Source: Tritonibacter mobilis (GTDB lineage: Bacteria; Pseudomonadota; Alphaproteobacteria; Rhodobacterales; Rhodobacteraceae). Taken from it: 64,000 bases of DNA. This document shows positions 42,979-52,244 of the stretch, one piece after another. Under the pieces are notes generated by a model. It saw only the letters and a program-made list of their open reading frames with translations, made no database searches and was not told the origin of the DNA. The DNA lies in NCBI RefSeq assembly GCF_001681715.1, contig NZ_LNWY01000012.1, positions 62,001 through 126,000 of the forward strand. The letters run 5' to 3'. Within the stretch, counting starts at the first letter, position 1, and each line of letters starts with the position of its first letter. A program made the translations under genes and the position numbers.

Positions 42979-44061
42979 TTACGAAAACAGGCTCAGTTGA
43001 TCGCCCGCCTGAGCGGGTTTTGCAAACAGGTCAGTTCTGAGCGGCGGTGATCGTTCCGCCAGCCCAAGCCGTTTACACGCAAGCCGAAAACGCCGCGCGA
43101 TCATATCCGCATATTCACCCTCCCCCCGCATACGATGCCCCCATCGCGGATCGTAATCCCGTCCGCCGTGCATCTCGCGCAACCGGGCCATGACCTTGGC
43201 GGCACGGTCCGGCTCATGCTCCTGCAACCAATCCTGCCACAATTCCGACACCTCACGCGGCAGCCGCAGCATGATCCAACTGGCGGCATCCGCTCCCGCC
43301 TCTTGCCCTGCTGCCAAAAGCGCTTCTAATTCATGATCGGTAAGCCCCGGCACCAGTGGCGACGTCATGATCCGAACCGGAATACCCGCCTCACTCAACC
43401 GACGGATAGTGGCCAGTCGGCGCGCCGGAACGGGCACGCGCGGCTCCATCCGCCGCGACAGATCTGCATCCAACGTGGTCACGGAAACTCCCACCCGCAC
43501 CAGACCTCGGGTCGCCATATCCGCAAGAATGTCGATATCGCGTTCGATCATCGCCCCTTTGGTCACAATCGCCACCGGGTGATTGAACGCCTGCAGCACC
43601 TCAAGACAGCGCCGCATCAATTGATGGTCCCGCTCGCAGGGTTGGTAAGGGTCGGTGTTGGTCCCAATTGCCAGTGTCGCTACCTTGTAGCTGCGCGCAG
43701 ATAACTCCTTGCGCAACACCTCTGCCGCATTGCTAAGCGCAATTAGTCGTGTTTCAAAATCCAGCCCCGGCGACAGACCGAGATAGGCGTGAGACGGCCG
43801 CGCAAAGCAATAGATGCAGCCATGTTCACACCCGCGATATGGATTGATGGAACGATCAAACGGCAAATCAGGAGAGCGGTTGTAAGAGATCAGACTACGC
43901 GCCAACTCGCTGCGAATCTCTGTCGTGATCGACGCATCGGGCAGCTCTTGCTGCCAGCCATCGTCCACGTTTTCTCGCAGCAAGTCAAAGCGACCTGCCG
44001 CATTGCTAAGCGCCCCGCGAGATTTGCGACGTTGGGTGGAAGATCGGTCTATGTTCTGCAT
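42979..44061 (-). CDS. PA0069-family radical SAM protein
   Basis: A 360-residue protein from the ATG at 44061 (TTG at 44091 is an in-frame alternative). The radical SAM cluster motif is NPYRGCEHGCIYCFARP (CxxxCxxC). The family blocks AIGTNTDPYQPCERDHQLMR, VGVSVTTLDADLSRRMEPR and PREVSELWQDWLQEHEP follow. The PA0069 family resembles spore photoproduct lyase-type domains; its function is unknown. The gene is on the minus strand between two plus-strand parts of the split methionine synthase, so its link to them is unproven. Confidence 0.85.
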   Translation of the reverse strand: MQNIDRSSTQRRKSRGALSNAAGRFDLLRENVDDGWQQELPDASITTEIRSELARSLISYNRSPDLPFDRSINPYRGCEHGCIYCFARPSHAYLGLSPGLDFETRLIALSNAAEVLRKELSARSYKVATLAIGTNTDPYQPCERDHQLMRRCLEVLQAFNHPVAIVTKGAMIERDIDILADMATRGLVRVGVSVTTLDADLSRRMEPRVPVPARRLATIRRLSEAGIPVRIMTSPLVPGLTDHELEALLAAGQEAGADAASWIMLRLPREVSELWQDWLQEHEPDRAAKVMARLREMHGGRDYDPRWGHRMRGEGEYADMIARRFRLACKRLGLAERSPPLRTDLFAKPAQAGDQLSLFS

Positions 44062-44278
44062 ACGTTCCAAATGACACACGCGCAGGAACAAATAAAGAAC
44101 TTACTGCGCAAAATCAGCAAAACCCATGGGTTGAACCGATCAAACTATCCCAATTCTCCAGTCAAAGGTCGGTTCGAAACGCGTCAATGTCGCAATCGAA
44201 ACAGTGGAGATCTGAACATCTGTCACAAACGTATGAAATGGCCAATTCAGCCAGGCCCGCCAGCTAAGGAATGCAGAT

Positions 44279-44977
44279 ATGTCGGAAGAAGAAGACATCA
44301 TCCTCTCAGAACTCGATGACGAGGAACTGGTCCAACAAATGTTCGACGACCTCTATGACGGTCTCAAGGAAGAGATCGAAGAGGGCGTGAATATCCTTCT
44401 GGAACGCGGCTGGGCACCTTACAAAATCCTGACCGAAGCCCTCGTGGGCGGTATGACTATCGTTGGCGCTGACTTCCGTGATGGCATCCTGTTTGTGCCC
44501 GAGGTACTGCTGGCGGCCAACGCCATGAAGGGCGGCATGACGATCCTAAAACCGCTTCTGGCGGAAACCGGCGCACCGCGCATGGGCTCCATGGTGATCG
44601 GCACCGTCAAAGGCGACATTCACGACATTGGCAAAAACCTCGTCTCCATGATGATGGAAGGTGCCGGCTTTGAGGTGGTCGACATCGGCATCAATAACCC
44701 GGTCGAAAACTATCTCGAGGCGCTTGAGGAACATAAACCCGACATCCTCGGCATGTCCGCGCTGCTGACCACCACCATGCCCTATATGAAAGTCGTGATC
44801 GACACGATGATCGAACAAGGCAAGCGCGACGACTACATCGTTTTGGTGGGCGGCGCCCCCTTGAACGAAGAATTCGGCAAAGCCATCGGTGCCGACGCCT
44901 ACTGCCGCGACGCAGCTGTCGCGGTGGAGACGGCAAAAGAATATGTCGCGCGCAAACACAACGCCATGAACGCCTAA
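44279..44977 (+). CDS. Corrinoid (B12-binding) protein, MetH/MtbC-type
   Basis: A 232-residue protein. Residues about 12-95 are the four-helix B12-binding cap, and residues about 102-225 are the Rossmann-like B12 domain. The cobalamin ligand motif DxHxxG is KGDIHDIGKN, with His115 as lower ligand. The C-terminal part has VGGAPLNEEFGKAIGADAYC. It shuttles methyl groups between a methyl donor enzyme and an acceptor. With the homocysteine-methyltransferase protein it would form the B12 part of a split methionine synthase; the folate-binding part is not in the window. DUF1638 starts one base after its stop. Confidence 0.92.
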   Translation: MSEEEDIILSELDDEELVQQMFDDLYDGLKEEIEEGVNILLERGWAPYKILTEALVGGMTIVGADFRDGILFVPEVLLAANAMKGGMTILKPLLAETGAPRMGSMVIGTVKGDIHDIGKNLVSMMMEGAGFEVVDIGINNPVENYLEALEEHKPDILGMSALLTTTMPYMKVVIDTMIEQGKRDDYIVLVGGAPLNEEFGKAIGADAYCRDAAVAVETAKEYVARKHNAMNA

Positions 44978-44978
44978 A

Positions 44979-45719
44979 ATGGCCACCGCGTCCCTCAGAC
45001 GCGGCCGAGCTGCCCGGCTATCACACCGGGCAGCCCTCCCCTTGCCCAGTGGCACATCTCTTGACGATAAAAGCCTTACGGAAAACGGCCTTGCTGCACC
45101 GGAGCGCAAAACAGGCCGCATTCTGCTGATCGCCTGCGGCGCGCTTGCCCGCGAAATCCTCGACATCTGCAATGCAAACGGGCTGGATCACATGGATCTG
45201 ACCTGCCTGCCCGCAAAGCTGCATCTTTACCCCGATCAGATCATCACGCATGTAGAGGCCGCAGTGGCAAAACATCGCGCGATCTACGATCAGATCTATG
45301 TGGTCTACGCCGATTGCGGCACCGGCGGCCAGTTGCAGAAAAAATGTGCAGACCTCGGCGTCGAGATGGTGCCTGGCCCACATTGCTACGCGTTTTTCGA
45401 GGGCAACACCCGGTTCGACACCCTGTCAGAGGCCGGTGAGATCACCGCTTTTTACCTCACAGATTTTCTCGTCAAACAATTCGACGCCTTCGTCTGGCGC
45501 CCCATGGGCCTTGATAAGAACCCAGAGCTACGCGACATGATATTCGGGAATTACACCACCCTGATCTACCAGTCACAGATCCGCGACACAGAGCTTTTGG
45601 ATAAAGCACGCGACTGCGCCAAACGTATGGGGCTGGACTTTATTCACCGCCACACAGGCTACGGCGATCTTGAGACCACCCTCAAGACCTGGGGCAAGTC
45701 CGCCCCCTCTTCTAACTAA
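44979..45719 (+). CDS. DUF1638 domain protein
   Basis: A 246-residue protein with a basic, poorly ordered start (about 1-45) followed by GRILLIACGALAREILDIC, LTCLPAKLHLYPDQIITHVE, VVYADCGTGGQLQKKCADLG and the Tyr/Phe-rich AFFEGNTRFDTLS. DUF1638 proteins often stand beside corrinoid methyltransferase genes, as here, with a one-base gap to the corrinoid gene. The first ATG is at 44979. Function unknown; a role in methyl-group metabolism is inferred from context. It is transcribed towards sufE and ends at a shared terminator. Confidence 0.8.
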   Translation: MATASLRRGRAARLSHRAALPLPSGTSLDDKSLTENGLAAPERKTGRILLIACGALAREILDICNANGLDHMDLTCLPAKLHLYPDQIITHVEAAVAKHRAIYDQIYVVYADCGTGGQLQKKCADLGVEMVPGPHCYAFFEGNTRFDTLSEAGEITAFYLTDFLVKQFDAFVWRPMGLDKNPELRDMIFGNYTTLIYQSQIRDTELLDKARDCAKRMGLDFIHRHTGYGDLETTLKTWGKSAPSSN

Positions 45720-45749
45720 CAATATCCCGGGGTGAATTGGCCGCAGGCC

Positions 45750-45770
45750 AAGAGGGGCAGCGCCCCTCTT
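45750..45770. terminator. Bidirectional terminator between DUF1638 and sufE
   Basis: Stem AAGAGGGGC (45750-45758) / GCCCCTCTT (45762-45770) with a 3-base loop. Short T/A-rich flanks on both sides. It separates convergent genes. Confidence 0.75.
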
Positions 45771-45776
45771 TAGGCA

Positions 45777-46187
45777 TCAAACCTGCGCTGCAGCCGTGTC
45801 GCGGATACGCTCAATCATGGCGCGTAACCCATTGGACCGCTGCGCCGACAGATGGTCATTCAGACCAAGGCGCCCCATTTCCGCCCGCGCATCCACCGCC
45901 AGCACCTCTTTGAGCGTCAACCCATTGTAGAGCTTGCGCAAAACCGCAATCAGCCCTTTGACGATCATCGCGTCGCTGTCGCCATCGAAATGGAATACAC
46001 CATTCTCGATTTGCGGATGCAGCCAGACCTGACTTGCGCAGCCATCCACCTTGGTTGCAGGCACTTTCAGCGCCTCATCCAGAGGCGGCATCGCCTTGCC
46101 CTGCTCAATCACATGGCGGTAGCGATCTTCCCAATCCTCAAAGAACTCAAAATCCTCGACGATTTCCTCGAAGGCGGCACTGGCCAT
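45777..46187 (-). CDS. sufE: SufE family Fe-S assembly protein
   Basis: A 136-residue sulfur acceptor that takes persulfide from a cysteine desulfurase. I use the ATG at 46187 with GAGG before it; the longer frame is rejected. SufE features are VDGCASQVWLHPQ (Cys about 52), DGDSDAMIVKGLIAVL, and LGLNDHLSAQRSNGLRAMIERI. No suf operon is adjacent. Confidence 0.94.
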   Translation of the reverse strand: MASAAFEEIVEDFEFFEDWEDRYRHVIEQGKAMPPLDEALKVPATKVDGCASQVWLHPQIENGVFHFDGDSDAMIVKGLIAVLRKLYNGLTLKEVLAVDARAEMGRLGLNDHLSAQRSNGLRAMIERIRDTAAAQV

Positions 46188-46320
46188 AGCAAACCTCATC
46201 TCGCAGTCAGGTGGCAACAGATCGGACCTAGGCCAGAGCCTTAGTCTTTTCAACCGCTTTTCAACGCCGCTTCAATCGGGTAGTCAGTTTTGCAAGTAAC
46301 TCTGACTGCGGCAGGTATTC

Positions 46321-46836
46321 ATGCGTATCACTATCGGCGCCCTTCTGATTAGCACATTGGTCCTGTCGTCCTGCGGTGGATGGCGCGACTCGCGTGTCAA
46401 CCCGACCAACTGGTTCGGCAAATCGCGCGAAACCACAAACACTGTGGATGAAAACCTGAACCCGCTGATCCCGCAGGAAGAAGAAAAAACCAACCTTCTG
46501 GGTCGCAAGGATGACAAAGCCGAAGACCGCAGCCTCCCCATCGCAGTCATCAAGGACATGCGGATTGAGCGCACGTCGGTCGGGGCGATCCTCACTGTCG
46601 AGGGCGAAGCCGCCCGTAACGGTGCCTTTGACGCCAAACTGGTGCCTGCCGACCCACAAGAGCCGGGGCAGTTGGAATATACCTTCCGCGTGATCTATCC
46701 CAAGAAAGCAACCTATCAGGGCACCGTTGCAACGCGCACCATCCGCGCGGCGGTGAGCCTCTCCAATCAGGATCTTGCAGGTGTTCGTGTCCTGCGGGTT
46801 GTGGGAAAAGAAAACGCCCGCGAAACCCGCCGCTAA
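46321..46836 (+). CDS. Lipoprotein of unknown function
   Basis: A 171-residue protein with a lipobox after the leader MRITIGALLISTLVLSSC (cleavage before Cys18). The mature part has a charged linker and a C-terminal beta-rich segment with RVIYPKKATYQGTVATRTIR. No GO-level function can be stated; it should be an inner- or outer-membrane lipoprotein. It converges on rnd across a perfect 17-bp stem. Confidence 0.85.
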   Translation: MRITIGALLISTLVLSSCGGWRDSRVNPTNWFGKSRETTNTVDENLNPLIPQEEEKTNLLGRKDDKAEDRSLPIAVIKDMRIERTSVGAILTVEGEAARNGAFDAKLVPADPQEPGQLEYTFRVIYPKKATYQGTVATRTIRAAVSLSNQDLAGVRVLRVVGKENARETRR

Positions 46837-46851
46837 AGACGCCAACAGACA

Positions 46852-46896
46852 GCAACAAAAAACGCGCCACGGTCAACCGGGCGCGTTTTTTGTTGC
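46852..46896. terminator. Strong bidirectional terminator between the lipoprotein gene and rnd
   Basis: A perfect 17-bp stem, 46852-46868 with 46880-46896, whose ends are A-rich and T-rich so each strand has a U-tract inside the stem base. 11-base loop. Confidence 0.93.
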
Positions 46897-46916
46897 TTGG
46901 TCACATCACGATGCGA

Positions 46917-48077
46917 TCAGAGGTCGACGACCTTCACCAGCTGTCCCTTGGCCGCAAGCGCAATCTCACCATTGCACAGGCGCAGCGCGTCTGAGCCGAA
47001 AACCTCATGTCGCCAGCCCTTGAGCGCGGGCACATCCCGCTCGCCTGCGGCGATGGCATCCAGATCTGCGGAAGGCGCAATCAACTTAGCCGCAACACCG
47101 GCGGTTTCGGTCTTGGCTTTCAAAAGCACCCGCAACAGATCCGCAAGCGCACCATTGATCTGCATTTTTTCGCGCGAACGGTCCGCTTGGGGCATGTCCT
47201 CCTGTGGACAATTCACGCCACGCTCCACCGCTTTCAAAATCCCCTCAGCGATCGCGCCCTTGCGCGCCTCACGCAGCAACAGGCGCGAGCCGCCCAGATC
47301 AGACGGCGTGCGCGGCTTGGTGGATGCGAGTTCCACCAATGCGTCATCCTTGTAAACCCGGTTGCGGGGCACATTGTTGGTCTGGGCGTATTCCTCGCGA
47401 AAGGCCGCAAGCTCACGCACCACAGCAAGGAACTTGCCAGAATTGGTGCGAGTTTTGACCCGACGCCATGCCTCTCGGGGCTGAATATCATAGGTCGCAG
47501 GATCGGTCAGAACCTGCAACTCTTCCGCCACCCAATGGCTGCGCCCGGTCTTGTCCAGCTCTTTGCGCAGGTGCTCATAGATCTGGCGCAGATGGGTAAC
47601 ATCAGCCAAAGCATAGGTTTTTTGAGCGTCGGATAGCGGGCGACGCGACCAATCGGTAAAACGTGACGTTTTATCAAGACCTTGCTTGCAGATCTTGCGC
47701 ACCAGCGTCTCGTATCCGACCTGTTCACCAAAGCCGCAGACCATGGCTGCGACCTGCGTGTCAAACAGCGGCTTGGGGAAGACGGATGCATCCACCCAAA
47801 AGATCTCCAGATCCTGACGCGCGGCATGGAAAACCTTGACCACATCCTCATTGCGAAAGAGCTCGTACAAAGGCTCCAGCGACAAATCACTTGAGAGCGG
47901 ATCGACCAGAACCGCATCTGTTTTGCCATCGCCTAGAAAGGCAATCTGGATCAGGCAAAGTTTGGAGTAATAGGTGCGCTCTCGGAGAAACTCGGTATCG
48001 ACCGTCACATAAGGATAATTCGCGGCCTCTTCACAAAAGGCGCGCAGCTCGTCGGTGGTGGTCAGAGTTTTCATCAA
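46917..48077 (-). CDS. rnd: Ribonuclease D
   Basis: A 386-residue 3'-5' exoribonuclease for tRNA 3' maturation. The DEDD nuclease domain shows TVDTEFLRERTYYSKLCLIQ, VFHAARQDLEIF, and TDWSRRPLSDAQKTYALADV. A C-terminal HRDC domain begins near 210 (LAVVRELAAFREEYAQTNNV). The second codon is also ATG, so the start is uncertain by three bases. A terminator separates it from the convergent lipoprotein gene. Confidence 0.95.
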   Translation of the reverse strand: MMKTLTTTDELRAFCEEAANYPYVTVDTEFLRERTYYSKLCLIQIAFLGDGKTDAVLVDPLSSDLSLEPLYELFRNEDVVKVFHAARQDLEIFWVDASVFPKPLFDTQVAAMVCGFGEQVGYETLVRKICKQGLDKTSRFTDWSRRPLSDAQKTYALADVTHLRQIYEHLRKELDKTGRSHWVAEELQVLTDPATYDIQPREAWRRVKTRTNSGKFLAVVRELAAFREEYAQTNNVPRNRVYKDDALVELASTKPRTPSDLGGSRLLLREARKGAIAEGILKAVERGVNCPQEDMPQADRSREKMQINGALADLLRVLLKAKTETAGVAAKLIAPSADLDAIAAGERDVPALKGWRHEVFGSDALRLCNGEIALAAKGQLVKVVDL

Positions 48078-48172
48078 ATGGGTCTTTATTAAGGGTTTCT
48101 GCCGCTCGGTCCCCCGTTGATACGACGAGTGCGAGCGGGTTGCAAACCCTCTAAGAGCAAGAAGGTTGCAGT

Positions 48173-48778
48173 TCAGCTCAGATGAAGGACGTCACGCTCG
48201 CCGCGCAGATATCGTGCAAGCACCGCAGGATAGAGACGATGTTCCTGCACCAATACGCGCGCTGCCAGATCATCCGGCGTGTCGCCGGGATTTACTGGCA
48301 CCTCGGCTTGTCCCAGGATCGGCCCGTCATCCAACAGTGGCGTCACCTCATGCACGGTGCAGCCGTGCCGGTCGTCACCTGCCTCCAGCGCGCGGGCATG
48401 GGTGTGCAGGCCCTTATATTTGGGCAGGAGAGACGGGTGAATATTCAGCATCCGCCCCTCGAACTGACGCACAAAACCGGCGGTCAGTACCCGCATGAAT
48501 CCCGCGAGACAGACCACATCGGCGCGCGCCTCGAGGATAGGCTTTACCAGCTCTGCCTCGAACGCCTCGCGATCTTTGCCAAAGGGGCGATGATCCACAA
48601 CCGCCGTCGAAACGCCGCGCGCAGCGGCCTTCGTCAGCCCCCCGGCATCGGCGTTGTTAGACAGCACCAGACAGGGCTGGCCCGGATGATCGGCGTCCTT
48701 CAGCATGCTGTCGACGAGGGACACCATATTGGAGCCCCCGCCGGAAACCAGAATGGCGACGCGTTTCTTGTCGCTCAC
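48173..48778 (-). CDS. purN: Phosphoribosylglycinamide formyltransferase
   Basis: Transfers a formyl group from 10-formyl-THF to GAR in purine synthesis. 201 residues, with [24 protein letters not shown], and [18 protein letters not shown] with the catalytic His/Asp region [13 protein letters not shown]. It overlaps purM by 4 bases (ATGA), so the two are coupled. Confidence 0.96.
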   Translation of the reverse strand: MSDKKRVAILVSGGGSNMVSLVDSMLKDADHPGQPCLVLSNNADAGGLTKAAARGVSTAVVDHRPFGKDREAFEAELVKPILEARADVVCLAGFMRVLTAGFVRQFEGRMLNIHPSLLPKYKGLHTHARALEAGDDRHGCTVHEVTPLLDDGPILGQAEVPVNPGDTPDDLAARVLVQEHRLYPAVLARYLRGERDVLHLS

Positions 48779-49821
48779 AGCAGCCCGCCTGTGTAGCGGA
48801 TGCCCTCCCCGGCTGTCACCGTACCGAGACGCGCGACGGTTTCGCCTTCGCCCTCCAGCACCTCGGTCAGCGCATCGGCGCGGTCGGCCTTCACCACAAG
48901 CATCATGCCGATGCCGCAGTTGAAGGTCTTGAGCATTTCGCCCTCTTCAATGCCGCCAGTTTCCGCGAGCCATTTGAAGACGCCCGGAAGCTCCCACGCA
49001 CCAAGGTCGATATCAGCCCCCAGCCCCTCGGGCAGGACGCGCGGCAGGTTCTCGGTTAGGCCGCCACCGGTGATATGCGCCAGTGCATTGACGCCCCCCG
49101 CGCGCACCGCAGCCAAGGCCTGCTTCACATAAAGACGCGTCGGGGTCAGCAACGCCTCCCCCAGTTTGCCCTCACCGAACGGGCTGTCGCCGTCCCAGCC
49201 AAGGCCAGAATATTTCACGATCTGGCGCACCAGCGAGTAGCCGTTGGAGTGCACACCATCAGAGGCCAGCCCCAAGAGCACATCGCCCTCGCTCACGCCC
49301 TCGGGCAGTGCGGTGCCCCGCTCCATCGCGCCAACGGCAAAGCCTGCGAGGTCAAAATCACCCTTGGGGTACATGCCCGGCATCTCTGCCGTTTCACCAC
49401 CGATCAGCGCACAGCCAGAGCGCACGCAGCCCTCGGCGATGCCTTCGATGATTCGCGCCGCAACATCGGTTTCGAGTTTGCCGGTGGCAAAGTAGTCGAG
49501 GAAGAACAGCGGCTCTGCGCCCTGACAGACCAGATCGTTGACACACATGGCCACAAGGTCGATGCCCACACCATCCACCAGACCGGTGTCAATGGCGATC
49601 CGCAGCTTGGTGCCGACCCCATCGGTAGCGCCGACAAGGATCGGGTCCTCGTATCCGGCAGCTTTCAGATCAAACAGCGCGCCAAAGCCGCCGAGGCCGC
49701 TCATCACACCGGGGCGGTTGGTTCGCTTTGCGGCCGGTTTGATCCGGTCCACAAGTTCGTTGCCCGCATCAATATCGACCCCTGCATCTGCATAGGTCAA
49801 ACCGTTCTTGCCGCTGGTCAT
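48775..49821 (-). CDS. purM: AIR synthetase
   Basis: ATP-dependent cyclisation of FGAM to aminoimidazole ribonucleotide. A 348-residue chain from the ATG at 49821, which has GAAGGAG 7 bases upstream; the ATG 18 bases earlier has no comparable site. Visible blocks are [46 protein letters not shown] and [18 protein letters not shown]. First gene of purMN. Confidence 0.96.
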   Translation of the reverse strand: MTSGKNGLTYADAGVDIDAGNELVDRIKPAAKRTNRPGVMSGLGGFGALFDLKAAGYEDPILVGATDGVGTKLRIAIDTGLVDGVGIDLVAMCVNDLVCQGAEPLFFLDYFATGKLETDVAARIIEGIAEGCVRSGCALIGGETAEMPGMYPKGDFDLAGFAVGAMERGTALPEGVSEGDVLLGLASDGVHSNGYSLVRQIVKYSGLGWDGDSPFGEGKLGEALLTPTRLYVKQALAAVRAGGVNALAHITGGGLTENLPRVLPEGLGADIDLGAWELPGVFKWLAETGGIEEGEMLKTFNCGIGMMLVVKADRADALTEVLEGEGETVARLGTVTAGEGIRYTGGLL

Positions 49822-49891
49822 CGCATGGCTCCTTCGCAATGGTTGACGAGCGTTTAGCCTATAGGACGGGTGAAGGAAACTAGGGAATGTC

Positions 49892-49927
49892 CCCCTCCCA
49901 CCGCAGAAATCTGCACAATGGGAGGGG
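49892..49927. other. Hairpin between purM and the MBL-fold gene
   Basis: Stem CCCCTCCCA (49892-49900) / TGGGAGGGG (49919-49927) enclosing a small GCAG-AAAT-CTGC hairpin. It lies 71 bases upstream of purM and 43 bases past the MBL gene stop. No U-tract on the minus strand, so it may be an mRNA element rather than a terminator. Confidence 0.5.
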
Positions 49928-49970
49928 TATTTGACTGATTGCTACAAAATCCGGCGCTCAGTGGGCCAGA

Positions 49971-50939
49971 TCAAAGCCCGAACTGCCATGGTGCCTGATC
50001 AAAGGCGTAGGCCGCGCCGTCGCGCTCCACCCGGCCGAGGCCGGGGAAATCCAGATGCATGCCAGTCACCAACAACTGATCTGCGGCCGCGCGATCAAAC
50101 ATCGCCTTGCGCGTCTGCGCCGCCAACGGCTGATCCGCATCAAAGGGAATGGTCCACTCCGGGTTCTTGAATTGCAGCGCGGTGCTGTGCACCACATCGC
50201 CCCAGAACAAGAGCTGCGCATCGCCCGCATCGAGCATAAAGCCGCTGTGACCCGGCGTATGCCCCGGCAGCGGCATAGCGGTAAAGCCGGGTGCCACTTC
50301 GACCTCCCCAGTGAAGGGTTTTCTGCGCTCTGCATAGGGTGCCACCGCATCGCGCGCCATCTGAAAGAACCCACGGCTTCCTTCATCGACTGAGGCCATG
50401 ATGGCATCATCGTACCAAAATCCCCATTCGGTTTCCGCCACCACCAACTCCGCATTCGGGAAGGCGGCACTGCCATCGGGCGCGATCAGCCCTCCCGCGT
50501 GGTCCGGGTGCATATGTGTCAAAAGGACGGTTGTGATCTGCTCTGGAGCGACACCGGTTGCCGTCAGCGCCGCCATAAGACCACCAAGATCCGGCCCCAT
50601 GAGCTGCGCCGTCCCGGTATCAATCAGCGTATATTGCCCCCCGCGCTCCACCAAATAACCGTTTACCGGAATTTCGAGCCCCTGCCCGCCTTCGCGATAA
50701 AAGCTGCCCGCGAGGGTCTCTGCCACCTTAGCCGGATCAGACCCGGTAAAAATTGCCGAAGGAATGGCCAGATGACCATCCAGTAGTGCGGTGATGGTGG
50801 CGTCGCCAAACCGAAACTGGTGCAAGACGGGTGCAGGGCCGGAGGGTGCAGCCTGTGCCATCATCCCAAACGACGGCAGTGCAAGGCTTGCACCGCCAAG
50901 GCCCAGGGATTTCAAAAGAGTTCTACGGGAAAGGGTCAT
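49971..50939 (-). CDS. Exported metallo-beta-lactamase-fold hydrolase, Tat-like signal
   Basis: A 322-residue protein from the ATG at 50939 with GGAG before it. The N-terminus LSRRTLLKSLGLGG looks like a twin-arginine signal. The metal-binding motif is LTHMHPDHAGG with downstream PGHTPGHSGFML and GDVVHS, so a binuclear metal centre is likely. The substrate is unknown; lactonase and other MBL families look similar. Its promoter region carries an operator-like palindrome and a divergent LysR gene. Confidence 0.9.
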   Translation of the reverse strand: MTLSRRTLLKSLGLGGASLALPSFGMMAQAAPSGPAPVLHQFRFGDATITALLDGHLAIPSAIFTGSDPAKVAETLAGSFYREGGQGLEIPVNGYLVERGGQYTLIDTGTAQLMGPDLGGLMAALTATGVAPEQITTVLLTHMHPDHAGGLIAPDGSAAFPNAELVVAETEWGFWYDDAIMASVDEGSRGFFQMARDAVAPYAERRKPFTGEVEVAPGFTAMPLPGHTPGHSGFMLDAGDAQLLFWGDVVHSTALQFKNPEWTIPFDADQPLAAQTRKAMFDRAAADQLLVTGMHLDFPGLGRVERDGAAYAFDQAPWQFGL

Positions 50940-51023
50940 AAGAGGCTCCAATATCCATTGTCAGCGGATGTCGCCGACGAGATCGAGATAGTGTTTTGCT
51001 GTGGCCTTCTGCAGTCTTTGATG

Positions 51024-51042
51024 GCTAATAAGGGGTATTAGC
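51024..51042. promoter_or_regulatory. LysR-type operator between the MBL and LysR genes
   Basis: GCTAATA (51024-51030) and TATTAGC (51036-51042) form a perfect inverted repeat around AGGGG, fitting the LysR T-N11-A pattern. It lies 20 bases before the LysR ATG, between divergent genes. Confidence 0.65.
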
Positions 51043-51061
51043 ATTTGCGATAGGAGTGCCA

Positions 51062-51991
51062 ATGGACCGGCTGTCGCTACTTGAAACTCTGATCGTGGCC
51101 TTGGATGAGGGCAGCCTGAACCGCGCCGCAGCACGCCGGGAGATGACGCAATCCGCAGTGAGCCAGCAGATAAAACAGTTGGAAAGCCTCATCGGTCATC
51201 AGCTCCTGCATCGCACTGCACAAGGGGTGCGCGCTACGCGCTATGGCGAATTGGTCTACACCCATGCGCAAGGTTTGCTCAGCAACTATGACCGGATGAC
51301 GGCAGAGCTTGATCAGTTGCAAGAAGGGCTCTCGGGCGATTTTCGCATCAGCGTTAACAGCTTTCTTGGGCGTCACCTGATTGGTCCCATGCTGGTGGAT
51401 CTGGATCGCAAACATGATGATCTGAACATCATTCTGCGCCTTGAGGATCGTCTGGTGGATGTGGTGCGCGAAAACTACGATCTGGCGATCCGCACCGGAC
51501 GACTTGGCGAAACCGATGGCGTGGGGCGCCGGATAGCCACGATGGAGACGGTGCTGCTGGCGACACCTGACTATCTGGACCGGATGGGCCGCCCCGACGG
51601 CCCCGAAGATCTGACACGGCTAAAGTACATTCAGTATTATGAGGACCAGACCAACGGTTTCTTCCCACTCAGTCGCAACGGCGAAGAGGTGCTGGCGCCG
51701 ATCCGTGTTGGCTTTACTGCCGATGATCCCGATCTGATCCGCCACGCGGTCACCAACGGCACCGGCTACTCACGCGTGCCGCTGTTCTTTGTGCAAGAGA
51801 TGATCGAAGATGGCCAGTTTGAGCGCGTATTGCCCGAATGGGACGCCCCGGAGAAAGACGTATTTGCCGTCTACCCCTCGCGTCACGGCATTGATCGCCG
51901 CAGAGAACTGGTGATAGAAGGTGTGGTTGCCAAATTAGACGAATTTCGCAGCCGCCGCCCTGCCCCGCGCCTGCACGCAGTCACGGCCTGA
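51062..51991 (+). CDS. LysR-family transcriptional regulator
   Basis: A 309-residue regulator from the ATG at 51062 (AGGAG, 5 bases spacing); GTG at 51056 is less likely. Winged-helix N-terminus (SLNRAAARREMTQSAVSQQIKQLE) and a C-terminal ligand-binding domain. It is divergent from the exported MBL hydrolase gene, the usual arrangement for a LysR regulator and its target. The effector is unknown. It also likely binds the palindrome at 51024-51042. Confidence 0.92.
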   Translation: MDRLSLLETLIVALDEGSLNRAAARREMTQSAVSQQIKQLESLIGHQLLHRTAQGVRATRYGELVYTHAQGLLSNYDRMTAELDQLQEGLSGDFRISVNSFLGRHLIGPMLVDLDRKHDDLNIILRLEDRLVDVVRENYDLAIRTGRLGETDGVGRRIATMETVLLATPDYLDRMGRPDGPEDLTRLKYIQYYEDQTNGFFPLSRNGEEVLAPIRVGFTADDPDLIRHAVTNGTGYSRVPLFFVQEMIEDGQFERVLPEWDAPEKDVFAVYPSRHGIDRRRELVIEGVVAKLDEFRSRRPAPRLHAVTA

Positions 51992-52118
51992 TTTCGAGCA
52001 ACGTCTCGCAGAGTTTCTCCTCCTATGTCAGTGGGATGCAACCGAGGAGGCAACGGGTTCAATTTCTTGCACAGAACGGATTGCGAGGTCCGTGGTTCGG
52101 TTCTATAAGGCTGCTGGC

Positions 52119-52194
52119 GGGAGATTAGCTCAGCGGTTAGAGCAGAGCGCTCATAACGCTTTGGTCCAGAGTTCGAATCTCTGATCTCCCACCA
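52119..52194 (+). tRNA. tRNA with CAU anticodon (Met, or Ile2 if lysidine-modified)
   Basis: A 76-nt tRNA with CCA encoded: acceptor GGGAGAT/ATCTCCC, D arm GCTCAGCGGTTAGAGC, anticodon stem-loop GAGCG-CTCATAA-CGCTT, T arm CAGAGTTCGAATCTCTG. The anticodon is CAT. A modified C34 would make it isoleucine; sequence alone does not decide, though it is not an initiator tRNA (pairing at position 1). Confidence 0.9.
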
Positions 52195-52244
52195 CCCTAG
52201 CCGCCGTTTTTGTGCAGCTGAATGCGCCTCCATAAAGTCCAGAT

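Noticed and set aside
44062-44278. Possible cobalamin riboswitch before the corrinoid gene
   Set aside because: I looked for the cobalamin-box pattern and did not find it in the 217 bases.
52017-52050. CCTCCT...AGGAGG inverted repeat before the CAU tRNA
   Set aside because: Six-base arms with a 20-base loop and no downstream T run; likely chance.
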